From Takashimella koratensis (lineage: Eukaryota; Basidiomycota; Tremellomycetes; Trichosporonales; Tetragoniomycetaceae): a stretch of DNA of 64,000 bases. Below the pieces are notes generated by a model, which was not told the origin of the DNA, did not search any database, and was given only the letters and a program-made list of their open reading frames with translations. The stretch spans positions 65,143-129,142 of the forward strand of contig BCKT01000003.1 in assembly GCA_003116875.1 (NCBI GenBank). The letters are read 5' to 3'. This document shows positions 45,243 through 55,543 of this stretch, one piece after another. Numbering within the stretch: the first letter of the stretch is position 1; each line of letters starts with the position of its first letter. Position numbers and translations under genes: made by a program.

Positions 45243-46777
45243 TTAAGCAAACACTGGACGAACGTGCGATATCAGCACCATTTCCCCATCCCATCGGTGC
45301 ATCTATCCTCCGTGAACTCACTATCAAGCACGATTCGGCCTGTCACTTCTCCCCGGTGCATCTTCTCAAACACTTCTGGCAGTTTCTCCATCGGCACGAG
45401 CGAGTAAGTACTCTTCACATGACCTTGAGCGGCAATACGGACAGCTTCGAGCGCGTCGAGTCGACCACCGACGTAGGAACCCTTGAAGGTCTTCATCTGA
45501 GCTACGGTCCAGAAGACGCTGTTGGTAATCAATCCATCGTCACCAGGGAGGCCGACAGCGACGATTGTGCCTCCAGAACGGATGTAGCCAAGGGCAAGCT
45601 CGTAAGCTTTCGCGTTGCCGGCGGTGATGAGTGCAGCGTGCGGACCAAACCCGTCGGGCGTGGCTGCCTTCATCCTGTATCTGAGTCAGCTGGTCGTCAC
45701 CGACAAAAACGCATTGTAGCAGAGCACTAAATCCAAGTTCTCGTTTCCTAGGCCACTCACGCCGCAGTCATGTCCTCGGTCTCTTTGAAATCAATCCACG
45801 CCCCCGCTCCCAGCTTCTCGCAGAGCTTCCTCTTCTCTTCCCCCGTATCACAAGCGACCACGGACAGTCCCATAAACTTTGCGTACTGGAGCGCGAGCGA
45901 TCCGAGTCCGCCGCCTGCGCCGGGGATCGCGACCCATTGACCTGGTCGAAGGTCGGCGGATTTGAGCGCGCGATAGACGGTCACACCGGCGCAGAGGACC
46001 GGAGCGGCGGCTGCGAGCTCGAGACTCTCCGGGATAGGTGTGAGCTGGGAGGTGTATGTCGGGCAACTATGAGAGGTCAGGATGGGTGAAGGGGAAAGGG
46101 ACGTACTATTGTTGGTATGTCCCGATTGTGCTCAAACCAGAGCATACTACCTTTGGGCAGAGCTGCCTGAGAAGGGAAAACATCAGCCCAGAGCTTACCA
46201 CAAGCCTACTCGTTGTTCTGCAAACAGTATTCACACTGATTGCAGGTTGACGCGAGCCACTTGATCCCGACTGCTTCCAGTCAGCCAAGCCACGCCTATG
46301 TACGGTCCGAGTTCACAGTCTGGCCCCATAAAGACACACCTCGATCGCCTATCTTGAAGCTCGACTGGGGATCATTGATAGCTACAATGATCCCCGCTCC
46401 CTCGTGCCCTACCAGGTCTGAGGTTAGCACCGTATCCAGAGCAATAGGGGCGACACTTGCCTGCGATGCATGGTCGAGCGGGTTTCATCGGCCAAACGTC
46501 CTCGATCAGGTGCAAGTCTGTCTACACGGCGAAATGAGAACGGCCACAGGTCGCCAAGACCCATGTCACTCACATGGCATACTCCAGAGTAAAGCACTTT
46601 GACCAGGACACGACCTGCACGTAGGATCATCAGACGCACCCACTATCTCCTCTGTTGGGTGTACTTGCCTGGCTCAAGTTCGTCAGGCTGGACCACTGGT
46701 ACTTCTTTGATCACAATCGGGGTGCCAGCCGCGTTTGATACGGCGGCTTTCTGTGTCTTGGGGATTTTCTCGGTCAT
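45243..46777 (-). CDS. Zinc-dependent alcohol dehydrogenase (fungal ADH1-type)
   Basis: NAD-linked MDR-family alcohol dehydrogenase of about 350 residues. It interconverts alcohols and aldehydes (ethanol/acetaldehyde in the family) in the cytosol. Catalytic-zinc ligands are the Cys in YSGVCHTDLH, the His in [11 protein letters not shown] and the Cys in [10 protein letters not shown]. The four-Cys structural zinc site is [17 protein letters not shown]. The nucleotide-binding motif is [15 protein letters not shown], with the Asp in VVACDTGEE favouring NAD. Many introns must be removed to read these motifs. Two of them are GC-AG introns with donor GCAAGT, at about 46671 and 46481. A last intron after GRIVLD, leading to a short end (MFA, stop at 45243), fits ADH C-termini better than reading through to 45272. 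Only the spliced reading gives an intact enzyme. Confidence 0.88.
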
Positions 46778-47262
46778 TTTGATTTTGAGAGAAAACGGGA
46801 GGGAGAGAACAGTGGATGCTGTGCGGGCAGCATTCTATATGTAACTTGTGAGGCCGACACATGTTGGCCAGACGGAACGTTATTGAGCGCTGAGGCAAGA
46901 GCACAGGGTTGGCGAGTCATGTTCTCCGCTGTCGCGGTAGTGACCAGTTGAAAAGGACGCGACCAGACTTTAGTAAAAGAGGTACAACCTTACGCGTCGC
47001 ACATGGCTCCCCGGGCACTTCCCGCAAGCTTGATCGATCCGCCGATCCAGAATCAGAGGTAGGAGGGGATAGGCAGATGGTAAGATTTCAAGATACATCC
47101 GCGAATGATGATAAACTCTATATGTTTCCGCGACCGTCGACGCCTACTCCGTTCCGCCCGATTGACTGCCACTCCATCTGACGATATCCAACGATCGACT
47201 TCGGCCAAATCTAAATGAATTGACCACCATCACTGTCCGCCCAGCCGTCTCGACCTAACTCC
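46778..47262. other. Intergenic
   Basis: About 485 bases: the promoter region of the alcohol dehydrogenase gene and the 3' flank of the next minus-strand gene. No specific site is recognised. Confidence 0.4.
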
Positions 47263-48308
47263 CTAGTAATCGTACTCGCCCTGTCCGTTCTGCGATGACA
47301 TCCCCTGTGTAGCCTCGAGACTTTGCCGTACCCGATTCTCAGTCTTTGCCAGCCGAGTCGATAGCTCGTTCTCTTCTGTCCCAGAGCCCTCGACGTGGCC
47401 GTTGGGAGTTTGGCTCGGCTCTTCGTCGTCAAAATACCGATCCTCGGCATCACGCTGAGCGATCGGGTCGCCACCTTCCGGTTCCATCAGGTCGATCTTC
47501 GTATAATCGACCCTCTGCGAAGCCTTATCAGCATCCTGTGCCATGTAGCTGCTTCAAATTCTCGAAATGTATGCAGCAGCCTACTCACGTCAAGACCGTC
47601 GATGAACATTTCCAGTAGCCGCCGTTCGAAAGCTGTTTTCACTCCTTCTTGATCCTCCCTGACCACGGGCTGCCCAGCTCTCGCCGCAGCCGCTCCACCT
47701 CCATCCTCTTCTTCCTCTTCATCACTCTCCTCTTCAAACTCTTCGCCCACCTCGTCCAGCCTCCTCTCTACTCTCCTCGACTCTCTCGCCTCCTCCCACT
47801 CTCTGATCTCTTGATTCTCCCTCAACAACGCGCCCAGCTTCTTCACGTGATTGACTCCTGCTGTACCCCGCATGAACCCATCCTTCACCCAATCTTCCTC
47901 TTCCTTCTGGGCCAAGGTGATCTCCGGAGCCTTCCGTGCCCCTCCCATGCGCTCCCAAAGAAGCGGCCATCGGAGCCGCCCTTCTTCGGCAGACAGCTCA
48001 TGTGGTGGAGGTTGGGAGGAAGCGTAGAGCACACGCCGAGACTTGATTGCGGGAATCGAAGTGCGAGCACGAGGGGTAGTTATCTCGGCAAAAGGTGAGA
48101 GCAAGGTGGAAGGGAGAGAGACGAGGTGGGCCGCGAGGAATTGGAGCGGGTGCAGGGTGATCGATGCGGCGGAAGTGGAAGGGAGCTCGAGGTGTTGTAA
48201 GATGGCCTCGATGATTTCAGGTGGAAACGGGGTCGGGGGAGGGGAGGTGCGTCCCCATTGATCTTGCGAGTATGCTCCATCCTGAGTCGTCGATGATACG
48301 GAGACCAT
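47263..48308 (-). CDS. CCDC97-family protein
   Basis: Two exons, 48308-47590 and 47535-47263, give about 330 residues. The N-terminus has a short helix (PFPPEIIEAILQHLELP). The middle includes RLRWPLLWERMGGARKAPEI and a conserved-looking DWVKDGFMRGTAG segment. A strongly acidic coiled-coil region with a Glu/Asp run follows. The C-terminal part carries the hallmark of the CCDC97 domain: LLEMFIDGLD, then RVDYTKIDLMEP and AEDRYFDDEEP, the last two on exon 2. Family knowledge: CCDC97 proteins associate with the SF3B part of the U2 snRNP in animals. A spliceosome-linked nuclear role here is inference by homology. No signal or membrane sequence. Confidence 0.8.
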
Positions 48309-48666
48309 GGCTGTGGTGGTGATGGAGTGGATGGTGGATAGTGAAGATGACCCATGGCGTCGAGAAAGTTGACCATCTACAGCGGGACTGCCAGCAGTAA
48401 TTCCATCTCCCAGTCAGCCTACTTCCCGCAGGCCCCCTTTGGGTCAGGTGACCCCGGGTGACCGGCTCGACGCCGGGTGGTGGATGTGGCCATTCCCGGG
48501 CCGCCAGCATCTCAACTCGACATCCACATTATATCCGTCTAGCAGAGTCACCACCAGGCCATATATACTGGCAAGCACCAGCTCAAGGACAGCCTCCTCC
48601 TCACCGATTCACTTCTTTGCTTCAGCCGACTGCTCATTCCTCACCTTTGAAACTTGATCCCCCATC
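48309..48666. promoter_or_regulatory. Divergent promoter region
   Basis: About 360 bases between the divergent CCDC97-family and GH88 genes. It includes a palindromic-looking GGTGACCCCGGGTGACC element near 48446-48462. Its function is unknown. Confidence 0.4.
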
Positions 48667-50529
48667 ATGACCCAGATCCTTCGCTCGCTCCCCGACTCGT
48701 GCCCGGGCCTCTTTGACATCTCCCACAGCGTCAAGGTCGTCGGTGTCGCCAACAAGTACAATGAGCCAGAGGTGAGTCGCTTTCTCTGCCCACTCACCAC
48801 CCTACCTGCTATTGCTGACTGTCACTTTACGCCTAGGGCACCGAGATCACTCGTATCCCAGAGTACACGACCCCCGGTGGACCCAACTCGTACCACTGCA
48901 GTAAAGGTGGGTCAGCTATCAGAGGTGGTTGAAGCAGTAGCTGTACACTAACCCCGCCCTCAGTGGAGTCTTCATGGACGCAGGGCTTCTTCCCGGGTCT
49001 CATCTGGTTGATGCACCAGCGCCTCTCCTTACTCCCCAGCTCTCTCGACCCTTCCATCAAGGCCGACCAGCTTGTAAAGCTTGGAAGAAAGTGGGAGAGC
49101 GGGTTCAAGCACCTTCGCCGACCTAGTCCTAACCACGATCAGGGGTTCAGGTTCCAGCTCAGCTATGGCCGGTAGGTGGAGGGGGAAATGACTGGTTTTT
49201 GAGTACTGGCAGCTGACCAATGTACAGAGACCTTGAGGAGACCGGCAATGAGGACTGCGTACAGGTGCTCATCGACGCCTCTGACTCTCTTGTTGACCGA
49301 TACGACCCCGAGGTGAGAGTATTGCCATGCTTGTTGGGTGGTCACCCAGCTGACTCCGCTCAGATCGGTTGTATCCGCTCCTGGGACGCGATCCGGATGA
49401 AGGGCAAATCCGACATCTACCGACATGACAACCCGATGGAGCATTACCTCGTCATCATCGACAACATGGTGAGCCCTTTCTCAGGTTCCGAGAACCTCAT
49501 AAACATACTTGACGCCGGCCCAGATGAACCTCGATATGCTGTACCAAGTCAGCGAGATCACTGGAGACAAGAATTACGCCGATCTCGCGAACAGGCAGGC
49601 AGAGACGAGTCAGCGCACACATGTCCGACATGACGGGACGACGTTCCATGTCGTCAACATGAAGCGTGACGGCTCTTGGGAGGGCATGACCGCTCAGGGT
49701 GAGTGCTCCTGGATGCCTTAATGGACAGTACTGATACTTCTACTACAGGCTACTCGGACCCATCGTGCTGGTCTCGGGGGCAAGCCTGGGGAATCTATGG
49801 CTTCGCGCAATGTGGTGAGTTCTTTAGCAGGTTTCTGTAATAACATCCTTCCCGTACTCGACGCCTGCTCTGTCCTCATAGCTACGAGCTATGCTGACAC
49901 ATCTCCAGCGCTCAGAACTGGCAACCAGAGCTTCGTGGCGACGTCTCGACAGCTTGCAGACGTTTTCCTGTCCAAGCTGGAGAAGACGGGTGTTCCCTTC
50001 TGGTACGTTACTCTCGTTCACCCCTGCCATTCCGCTTACACCGTTCTTGTAGGGACTTTGACGCTCCGCGTCCTGGGCCATACGACGCGTCAGCTGCCAC
50101 CATCGCCGCTCGCGGTCTTCAAATGCTGTACCAGCTTCTTCGCAAGTCTGACCCCAGGGCAGCTGAGCACTACCTCACCGCCGCGTTCAAGCTCATCGAG
50201 GACACGATGCGCGAGTGCGGGACAGGGGCGGCGGCGTTCAAGGGTGACAACGTGGAGTTCGGTGAAGGTGGATGGGAGACGATCCTTCAGGTAAGTTCGG
50301 CTGTTGTATACCGTACCAGGACGAGGGCTGATAGCGGCCCAACAGCACTCCACGATCAACAACAACGAGAACGCGACGAGGCGTCTCGCCGACCATGGAC
50401 TCGTCTGTGAGTTTGCTACCGAGATCTGAGTGAAGAGTTTAGCTCACTGATCGCGCAGATGCCGACTACTACTTTGTCGAGTTTGGTAACGAGGCGCTCA
50501 AGCTCAAGGCGGAGCTTGAAAAGCAGTGA
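48667..50529 (+). CDS. GH88 unsaturated glucuronyl hydrolase
   Basis: Hydrolyses oligosaccharides with a 4,5-unsaturated uronic acid at the non-reducing end, the product left by polysaccharide lyases. About eleven short exons splice in frame from MTQILRSLPDSCPGLF to the stop at 50529, giving roughly 430 residues. Family features along the (alpha/alpha)6 barrel are WTQGFFPGLIWLMHQR, IGCIRSWDAIRMKGKSDIY, the Asp-bearing DNMMNLDMLYQVSEITGD, HVRHDGTTFHVVNMKRDG, and GYSDPSCWSRGQAWGIYGFA with its Trp-rich substrate cleft. There is no signal peptide, so the enzyme is probably intracellular and would act on imported oligosaccharides. Neighbour: a cupin gene converges on it from the right, with stops about 170 bases apart. 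That could be a functional link (uronate catabolism) or chance. Confidence 0.9.
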
Positions 50530-50699
50530 ACGCGTGAGGCTTCGTTCTGGCTTGGTATGTAGCCTGTAGTTGTGACGCCATCGAGTAGATCTGAATGAAA
50601 GAATATGTCCCAAGTAGTGCATCTAGAGAGTCAGCTTGATCCAAGCAAGGGTATAGAGACTCACAAGGCTATCCTACGTTCGCGAGTGCCTTTGTCCCC

Positions 50700-51230
50700 T
50701 CAAAAGTCCACCTCCTCGAACACCTTGCCGCCCTTCTCCACGGGCAGCGCTGCAACAACCACCGTGCACCACCTCGCCCCCTCTGGTCCTGCCTCCCACG
50801 CATGGAGGGTTCCCCTCTGCACCACTATATCCCCCGCCTTCACTAATGTCCTCTTCTCCCCTCCTTCCTCCTTCGGGTCCGGGGTAATCAACCACGCGCT
50901 TCCATGAAGGAAAATATTGTAGTCCACCGAACTGGTCCTGTGCATCCCGATCTTAAAGTTGGCCGCGACGTCGGTGACTTGCCCGTTAGATCCTCCCGGG
51001 GTGACGACGGAAGGTGCGAGCGTGCATGCTTCGGTGATGTCCTCGGGCGAGAGGGTGTGGGCGGATTGGATAGGGACACCGAGCGCAGCGAAGAGTGGGG
51101 AAAAGGCAGCTTTCCCCCCCAGAGCAGGCTGGAGGGTGACACTGTCGTCGTGGAGGATGACGTGAGAGCCGTCAGTGTCGGACGGGTCGTGAGCGGTCAC
51201 GATACGGCGGAAGGGACCGTGCAAGCTCAT
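50700..51230 (-). CDS. Cupin-domain protein
   Basis: A single exon of 176 residues. The N-terminal half has RRIVTAHDPSDTDGSHVILH followed by a strand-rich segment. The cupin barrel is recognised from GMHRTSSVDYNIFLHGSAW (metal-binding His in the first cupin motif) and KAGDIVVQRGTLHAWEAGPE (second motif with its His). This pattern is common in small fungal cupins of unknown substrate. By context, it is convergent with a GH88 enzyme whose product is an unsaturated uronate. Bacterial KdgF, which acts on such uronates, is also a cupin. Sequence resemblance to KdgF itself is not evident, so this is a hypothesis only. No targeting signal. Confidence 0.85.
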   Translation of the reverse strand: MSLHGPFRRIVTAHDPSDTDGSHVILHDDSVTLQPALGGKAAFSPLFAALGVPIQSAHTLSPEDITEACTLAPSVVTPGGSNGQVTDVAANFKIGMHRTSSVDYNIFLHGSAWLITPDPKEEGGEKRTLVKAGDIVVQRGTLHAWEAGPEGARWCTVVVAALPVEKGGKVFEEVDF

Positions 51231-51483
51231 CGTTGAGGTTGGTGGTTGGGGGGAGATGAACAGGAGCCCTCGGGATGTCAGCCGTTTTTAAGCAATCGGC
51301 CTCGGAGCATTAATACGCCGGAAACAGTTGTAATATGGAAAGATGGAAAACGCCAAGAAACCATGCATGTAGTACAATTCTCAAACTCTGTCTCTCGGAT
51401 TCAACTGGTATCTGATCCAGCCGCTGACATCGCCGAGGATAGTCCAGTTCGCACACTCCATGGACAATCTCTTACAGTCCCGC

Positions 51484-52609
51484 CTAGACGGTAAGCGTTG
51501 GCGAACCAGTTAGGTACGCGACCTGCGCTACATCCTTGTACGCGGCGGACCAAGTAAACGTCTGGTTGGCTCCGTCCAAACCATCCAAGAAGACTTGGTC
51601 GCTACTTGAGGTGTAGGAGAACACGGTGTAATAGGTGTTACTCATGAGCGTGCTCGCCGAGGGTCCGATGCTCATGATCACCGGAGACCCAGGTGCCGTT
51701 GAGATGATCTTGGCTTCGCAAGTCAGCCCAATTGCATTGAATCACTCCCCATGCAGAAGCGAGGGACAATCAGACTTACTCAAATCAGTCTGGGAGATTG
51801 GATTTGTCCCCGTGGTCACATTAACAATCGTGACGTCTTTACCCGTGATCATCTGCAGTCCCGTTCCCAGATTCCCGCCCTTCATACTCCCTGACGTTGT
51901 CTGCCCCGGGAACCCGACGTTGACAGCTGCCATTCTCCATGCAGCAGGCCACCAATCAAAGCCGCTCGCGTCGTCCTCCAATTCCGCGGCGTTCGTGGCT
52001 TCCGTCTGCGTCATGTAAATGCTCTCCCAAGTCTGTTGAGCAAGATTCCAGATGACGATGAAGGCAGAGGTGTTGTAGTCCATCAAGTTGGCGAACATAC
52101 GTGAGCTGAGCCATTTGGGATTGGCGTTGAGGACGGAACAAAGAGCGTGGGAAAACCACGGGTCGTCGACGATGAGACCTGGTCCAGGTGTAAGCTGATT
52201 GTGAACGAAAAGATACCCGAGGGGCGGAGGAAGCCGGACGTAAGGAGTTTCAACCCACCTCCGTTGATGTCATTGCATGTCATGGCATTGTTTTAGATCA
52301 ACCAGTTAGCAGTAGGCAGCGGCCCCGTGGCTGATGCTGTTGCTGCAGAGTTGGTAGTGATAGGACCTCCGAGAGAGGTCCCACCCGTCGTCGTTCCAGC
52401 TGCGACAGTCGTCGTTCCTCCACTGGTGGTGGTTCCAGCTACGCTCGTGGTCGTCGCAGCTCCGGTCGTCGTACCTGCTGCTAGAGTTGTAACGACCCCG
52501 CCGGGACCGGTGGTGGTGATCTCCTGGGCCAGGACCGCTCTGCTTCCTGGTTCTGGGTAAGCGACGGCCGGGCGCAGTGTATAAAAGGGGGGGGGGGGGG
52601 GCGAGAGAG

Positions 52610-52640
<31 letters not shown>

Positions 52641-52756
52641 AGTATGGAGGGGAGAGGAATGGGGGGGGGGGGGGGGAGAGAGGGAAGAGGTTAGGACTCA
52701 CCGAGGGATGCGACCAATAACGCAGCGGACAGATATGTGGATTTGAACGAGACCAT
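51484..52756 (-). pseudogene. Secreted calpain-like gene, copy A, with in-frame stop
   Basis: Four exons with all introns phase 1: 52756-52702 (signal peptide MVSFKSTYLSAALLVASLG), 52552-52259 (Thr/Gly/Ala-rich linker), about 52178-51779 and about 51718-51484. The third exon has the calpain-like core: DDPWFSHALCSVLNANP, AFIVIWNLAQQTWESIYM, WWPAAWRMAAVNVGFPG, then GGNLGTGLQMITGKDV. These align with the calpain catalytic domain, but the nucleophile Cys of the usual G-D-C-W is Pro. The C-terminal exon (YYTVFSYTSSSDQVFLDG) corresponds to the His/Asn region. An in-frame TAA lies at 52293-52295, between PTANWLI and NNAMTCNDINGG. It could be a disabling mutation, a sequencing error or an unrecognised splice, and the rest is intact. 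Intron 1 contains long G tracts. Confidence 0.65.
52587..52676. repeat. Three long poly-G tracts in intron 1 of calpain-like copy A
   Basis: G runs of 15 (52587-52601), 27 (52614-52640) and 16 (52661-52676) bases are separated by purine-rich spacers. On the transcribed strand they are C runs inside a 149-nt intron. They have G-quadruplex potential, and assembly error in exact length is likely. Confidence 0.85.
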
Positions 52757-53666
52757 GTTGCATCAGCTCAGCTGGGGCAAAAGCAGGATGTCGATGGTAA
52801 GCAGCCGTCAACACTGGGGCGGGTGTTAGAATGCTGTACTAGAAACACGTCGCAAACGTTTTATATACCTCTCAGCCTGTTCCAGCCCTCTGTGTGTGTC
52901 AAGCACCGGCTTGACATCTCCTATATCGCTTCCCACCTACTCCTTGCACTGGAGGGTTTGAACTCGCAGCCCTACCCCTCTCACATGCGCCCATGAATGG
53001 TGATATGTGGTCTTCCTCTCATCTCTTCTAGATGATACCCGTATGATCACCTGCTGCAACAACTCTGGCAAAGGTAGCGCTCGTTCGGGGGTCTCAAGCC
53101 ATCGGAAACGCCAAGGGAGATCCGGGGTCACGGTGGGTGAGCGTGTTTGATCTCCATCAGGAGTCCGGTGTTGAAAGGCGTCTACATCTCAACACACACG
53201 TTCCAGATGGTGGAATGAACGGAGAGGGCCTCATCGCAAAGGAGGCCAACGGTCTGACGAGCTGGTAGGGGGAGGTAAGGTGGATTAGTGAAACGTGGGA
53301 AACCCACCAGTGTCAAAGGGAGGATGTAAAGGGGTCAGTATCGGGCAGGGGGACGGAGGCGCAGCTCAACTGGGCGGCAGGGTCTGTTCGAAGTGTGAGA
53401 ACTGTGTTGATATCCGGCAGGTCAATGGAAAGTTCATAGCGTTCGCACAGCGCTTCCGCAAGATAGACGGAGATGAATGGATACGGTGGTTCATTTGCGT
53501 CACTTGTGGGAAGCCAAAGTTCATTGTGAAGACTCACGAAAGGAAGGTGTGAAAATGATCCTTTCAGCGTTACATTCAAAGTCTACATACAGTACAAGTA
53601 CAAGCTCTCTGAACAGAGGCAGAGATTGAAGCACTGTGATTAGGTTCTCACCACATCCGTCCAATT
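52757..53666. other. Spacer between calpain-like copies A and B
   Basis: About 910 bases containing the copy A promoter. A plus-strand frame at 53295-53552 is open but has no recognisable features. A tRNA-like string near 52955 was considered and rejected. Confidence 0.4.
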
Positions 53667-54953
53667 TTAAGGATCCGGCAGGGTCTCCGAATCCACCAAA
53701 TACGCGACTTGTACGATATCTTCAAAAACCTTCGTCCAATTGAATAGACCATAATTCCCATCCAGACCGTTGAGGTAGACCCTCTTGGTCGTCGAGTTGT
53801 AGCTGTAGACGGTGTAGTAGCTGCTATTCCATAGAGTGGAGGTGGTGGAGTTAGTTTCGAGGATGACGGGAGAGCCTGGGGTCACTTCGATGACCGTGGC
53901 TGCATTTTTAAATCAGCATTTTTAAATCAGCGTCAAGTCATTCCAAGTCGAGCGATTCCAACCACTCAATCTCCTAGTGGTACTCACTGAGAGTGGTCTG
54001 GTTCATCGGGTTATCTCCAGTCGTCACATTCGCCACATTCACCTCCTTCCCAGTCACAAGCTGCAATCCCGTTCCCAGCCCACCTCCTAGCATCGTCGAA
54101 CCATTCACCTGTCCCGGGAACCCAGCCTGGATTGCCGCAATTCTCCATGCAGCAGGCCACCACGCCCCCCCACCTGCATCGTTGTCCATATGCGCCGCTT
54201 GCGCTTCCGAGAGCTGGACGTAGATCGATTCCCATTGCTGGTTCGCAATGTTCCACAAGATGATGAAGCCGGTGGTTGTGAGGTCCATGAGGTTGGCGAA
54301 AGTGTGTGCGGGGACCCAGTTCGGAGAGGCGTAAAGAACTGCACAGAGCGCGTGGGACAGCCAAGGATCATCTAGATCGGACTCTGATGAAGAGACGGGG
54401 TCAATATCAAGCTGAAGAGAGTAAGGTTACACTTGAGACATCCAACAATTCACTCACTTCCATTGATGTCCCCGCAGGTCATGTTCCCAGTCGGAGACTT
54501 CATGCCAGAGGCTGTAGGAAGAGGTCCATTGGTACTCTGCGACGAGGCTCCAGAAGTAGCAGCCTTAGACGTCGTTGTTACCCCACCCGATATTTTATTG
54601 CCAGTCGAGGCGGCTGTCGAAGCTTTATCGGTGACGGCAGTTGTCTGTACCGTTGTTTGTGCGGTAGTTTCACCGGCGCTGACAGTGGAAGACTTCGCAG
54701 TGGTGTCGGATGCAATCGAGCTTCCTGTTGAAATGCTGGCGGTGGTAGCCGCGGCGGCTGCGGCTGATGACCCTGTGCTCTCTGCGGTGACCGAAACTAT
54801 TACTACACAGGTTGTGAGCTCAAAAGTGTTCAATGTGAAGAGATTGTGAGAGCATCTATAGCAACTAAAGCAGTTGCTACATGTCGACTTACCGTAAAAC
54901 ATAGCGATGAGAGCCACGGCAGCGGCAGGGCTCACTCGGATGACGGAAACCAT
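53667..54953 (-). CDS. Secreted calpain-like protein, copy B, apparently intact
   Basis: Four exons, all phase-1 introns: about 54953-54893 (signal peptide MVSVIRVSPAAAVALIAMFY), about 54826-54456 (Ser/Thr/Ala linker ending in MTCGDINGS), about 54373-53989 and about 53900-53667. The open frame is continuous, about 350 residues. The core reads NDPWLSHALCAVLYASPNW, TGFIILWNIANQQWESIYV, WWPAAWRIAAIQAGFPGQ and GGGLGTGLQLVTGKEV, the order of calpain boxes around the nucleophile, the beta-strand domain and the 'L.GG....L.TG' helix. The Cys nucleophile position is Pro. In the last exon, where calpains have H-x-Y and N-P-W-G, it has SYYTVYSYNSTTKRVYLNG. A working cysteine protease is therefore unlikely; a secreted binding or decoy protein is a guess. 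Confidence 0.7.
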
Positions 54954-55543
54954 GTTGCCGACTTCTTGGGTGGAGCTGATGTATCTACTACCTATACCCT
55001 TGGTTGGTGCGAGTCGATAAATGCTGGAATAATTGACCACCTAAGAGAGTCTAGATATCGGCGACTCGTCACAGACCCCTTTTATACCTTTCCCTCCTAG
55101 GGACGGCCAAGTGACCTCGGACATGTAACAAGAGACACATTATAAGGAGCACGACAAACGCGTGAGAGATATCATCGATCTGTTAATCTTTTCCTTGACG
55201 TGTCACATGTGGTGGTGGCGAAAAGAGCACAATAGACGTTGAAAGGATAGTCCGATTGCCACGGAGACAGCGGTGAACTACAATCTCGTCCAAAGGGGTC
55301 AAATGTAAAGGAACGCCATCTCAGCAAGGTGGGCAAAAAGGAATTGATTTTGTCAAGCAGGGAGATGACTATCAAGGGCAAGGGTGAGACAACAAATGGG
55401 GGACGGTAGAATATGCATGGCCTGCAGCTGTCAGAGCTCTGGTCGAAACGCTTATGTCTTTTTGTCGTTCACAACGCATCGCTCAACGTGTTTTGACCTC
55501 ATGGGTATCTGCTTAACTATCAAGTGGATTTCTATGGAGCTAT
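54954..55543. other. Spacer between calpain-like copies B and C
   Basis: About 590 bases: the copy B promoter and the copy C 3' flank. Nothing else is supported. Confidence 0.4.

Noticed and set aside
52940..53000. tRNA-like string (GGTTTGAACTC) suggesting a minus-strand tRNA gene
   Set aside because: It resembles a B box only loosely; I could not fold acceptor, D and anticodon arms around it.
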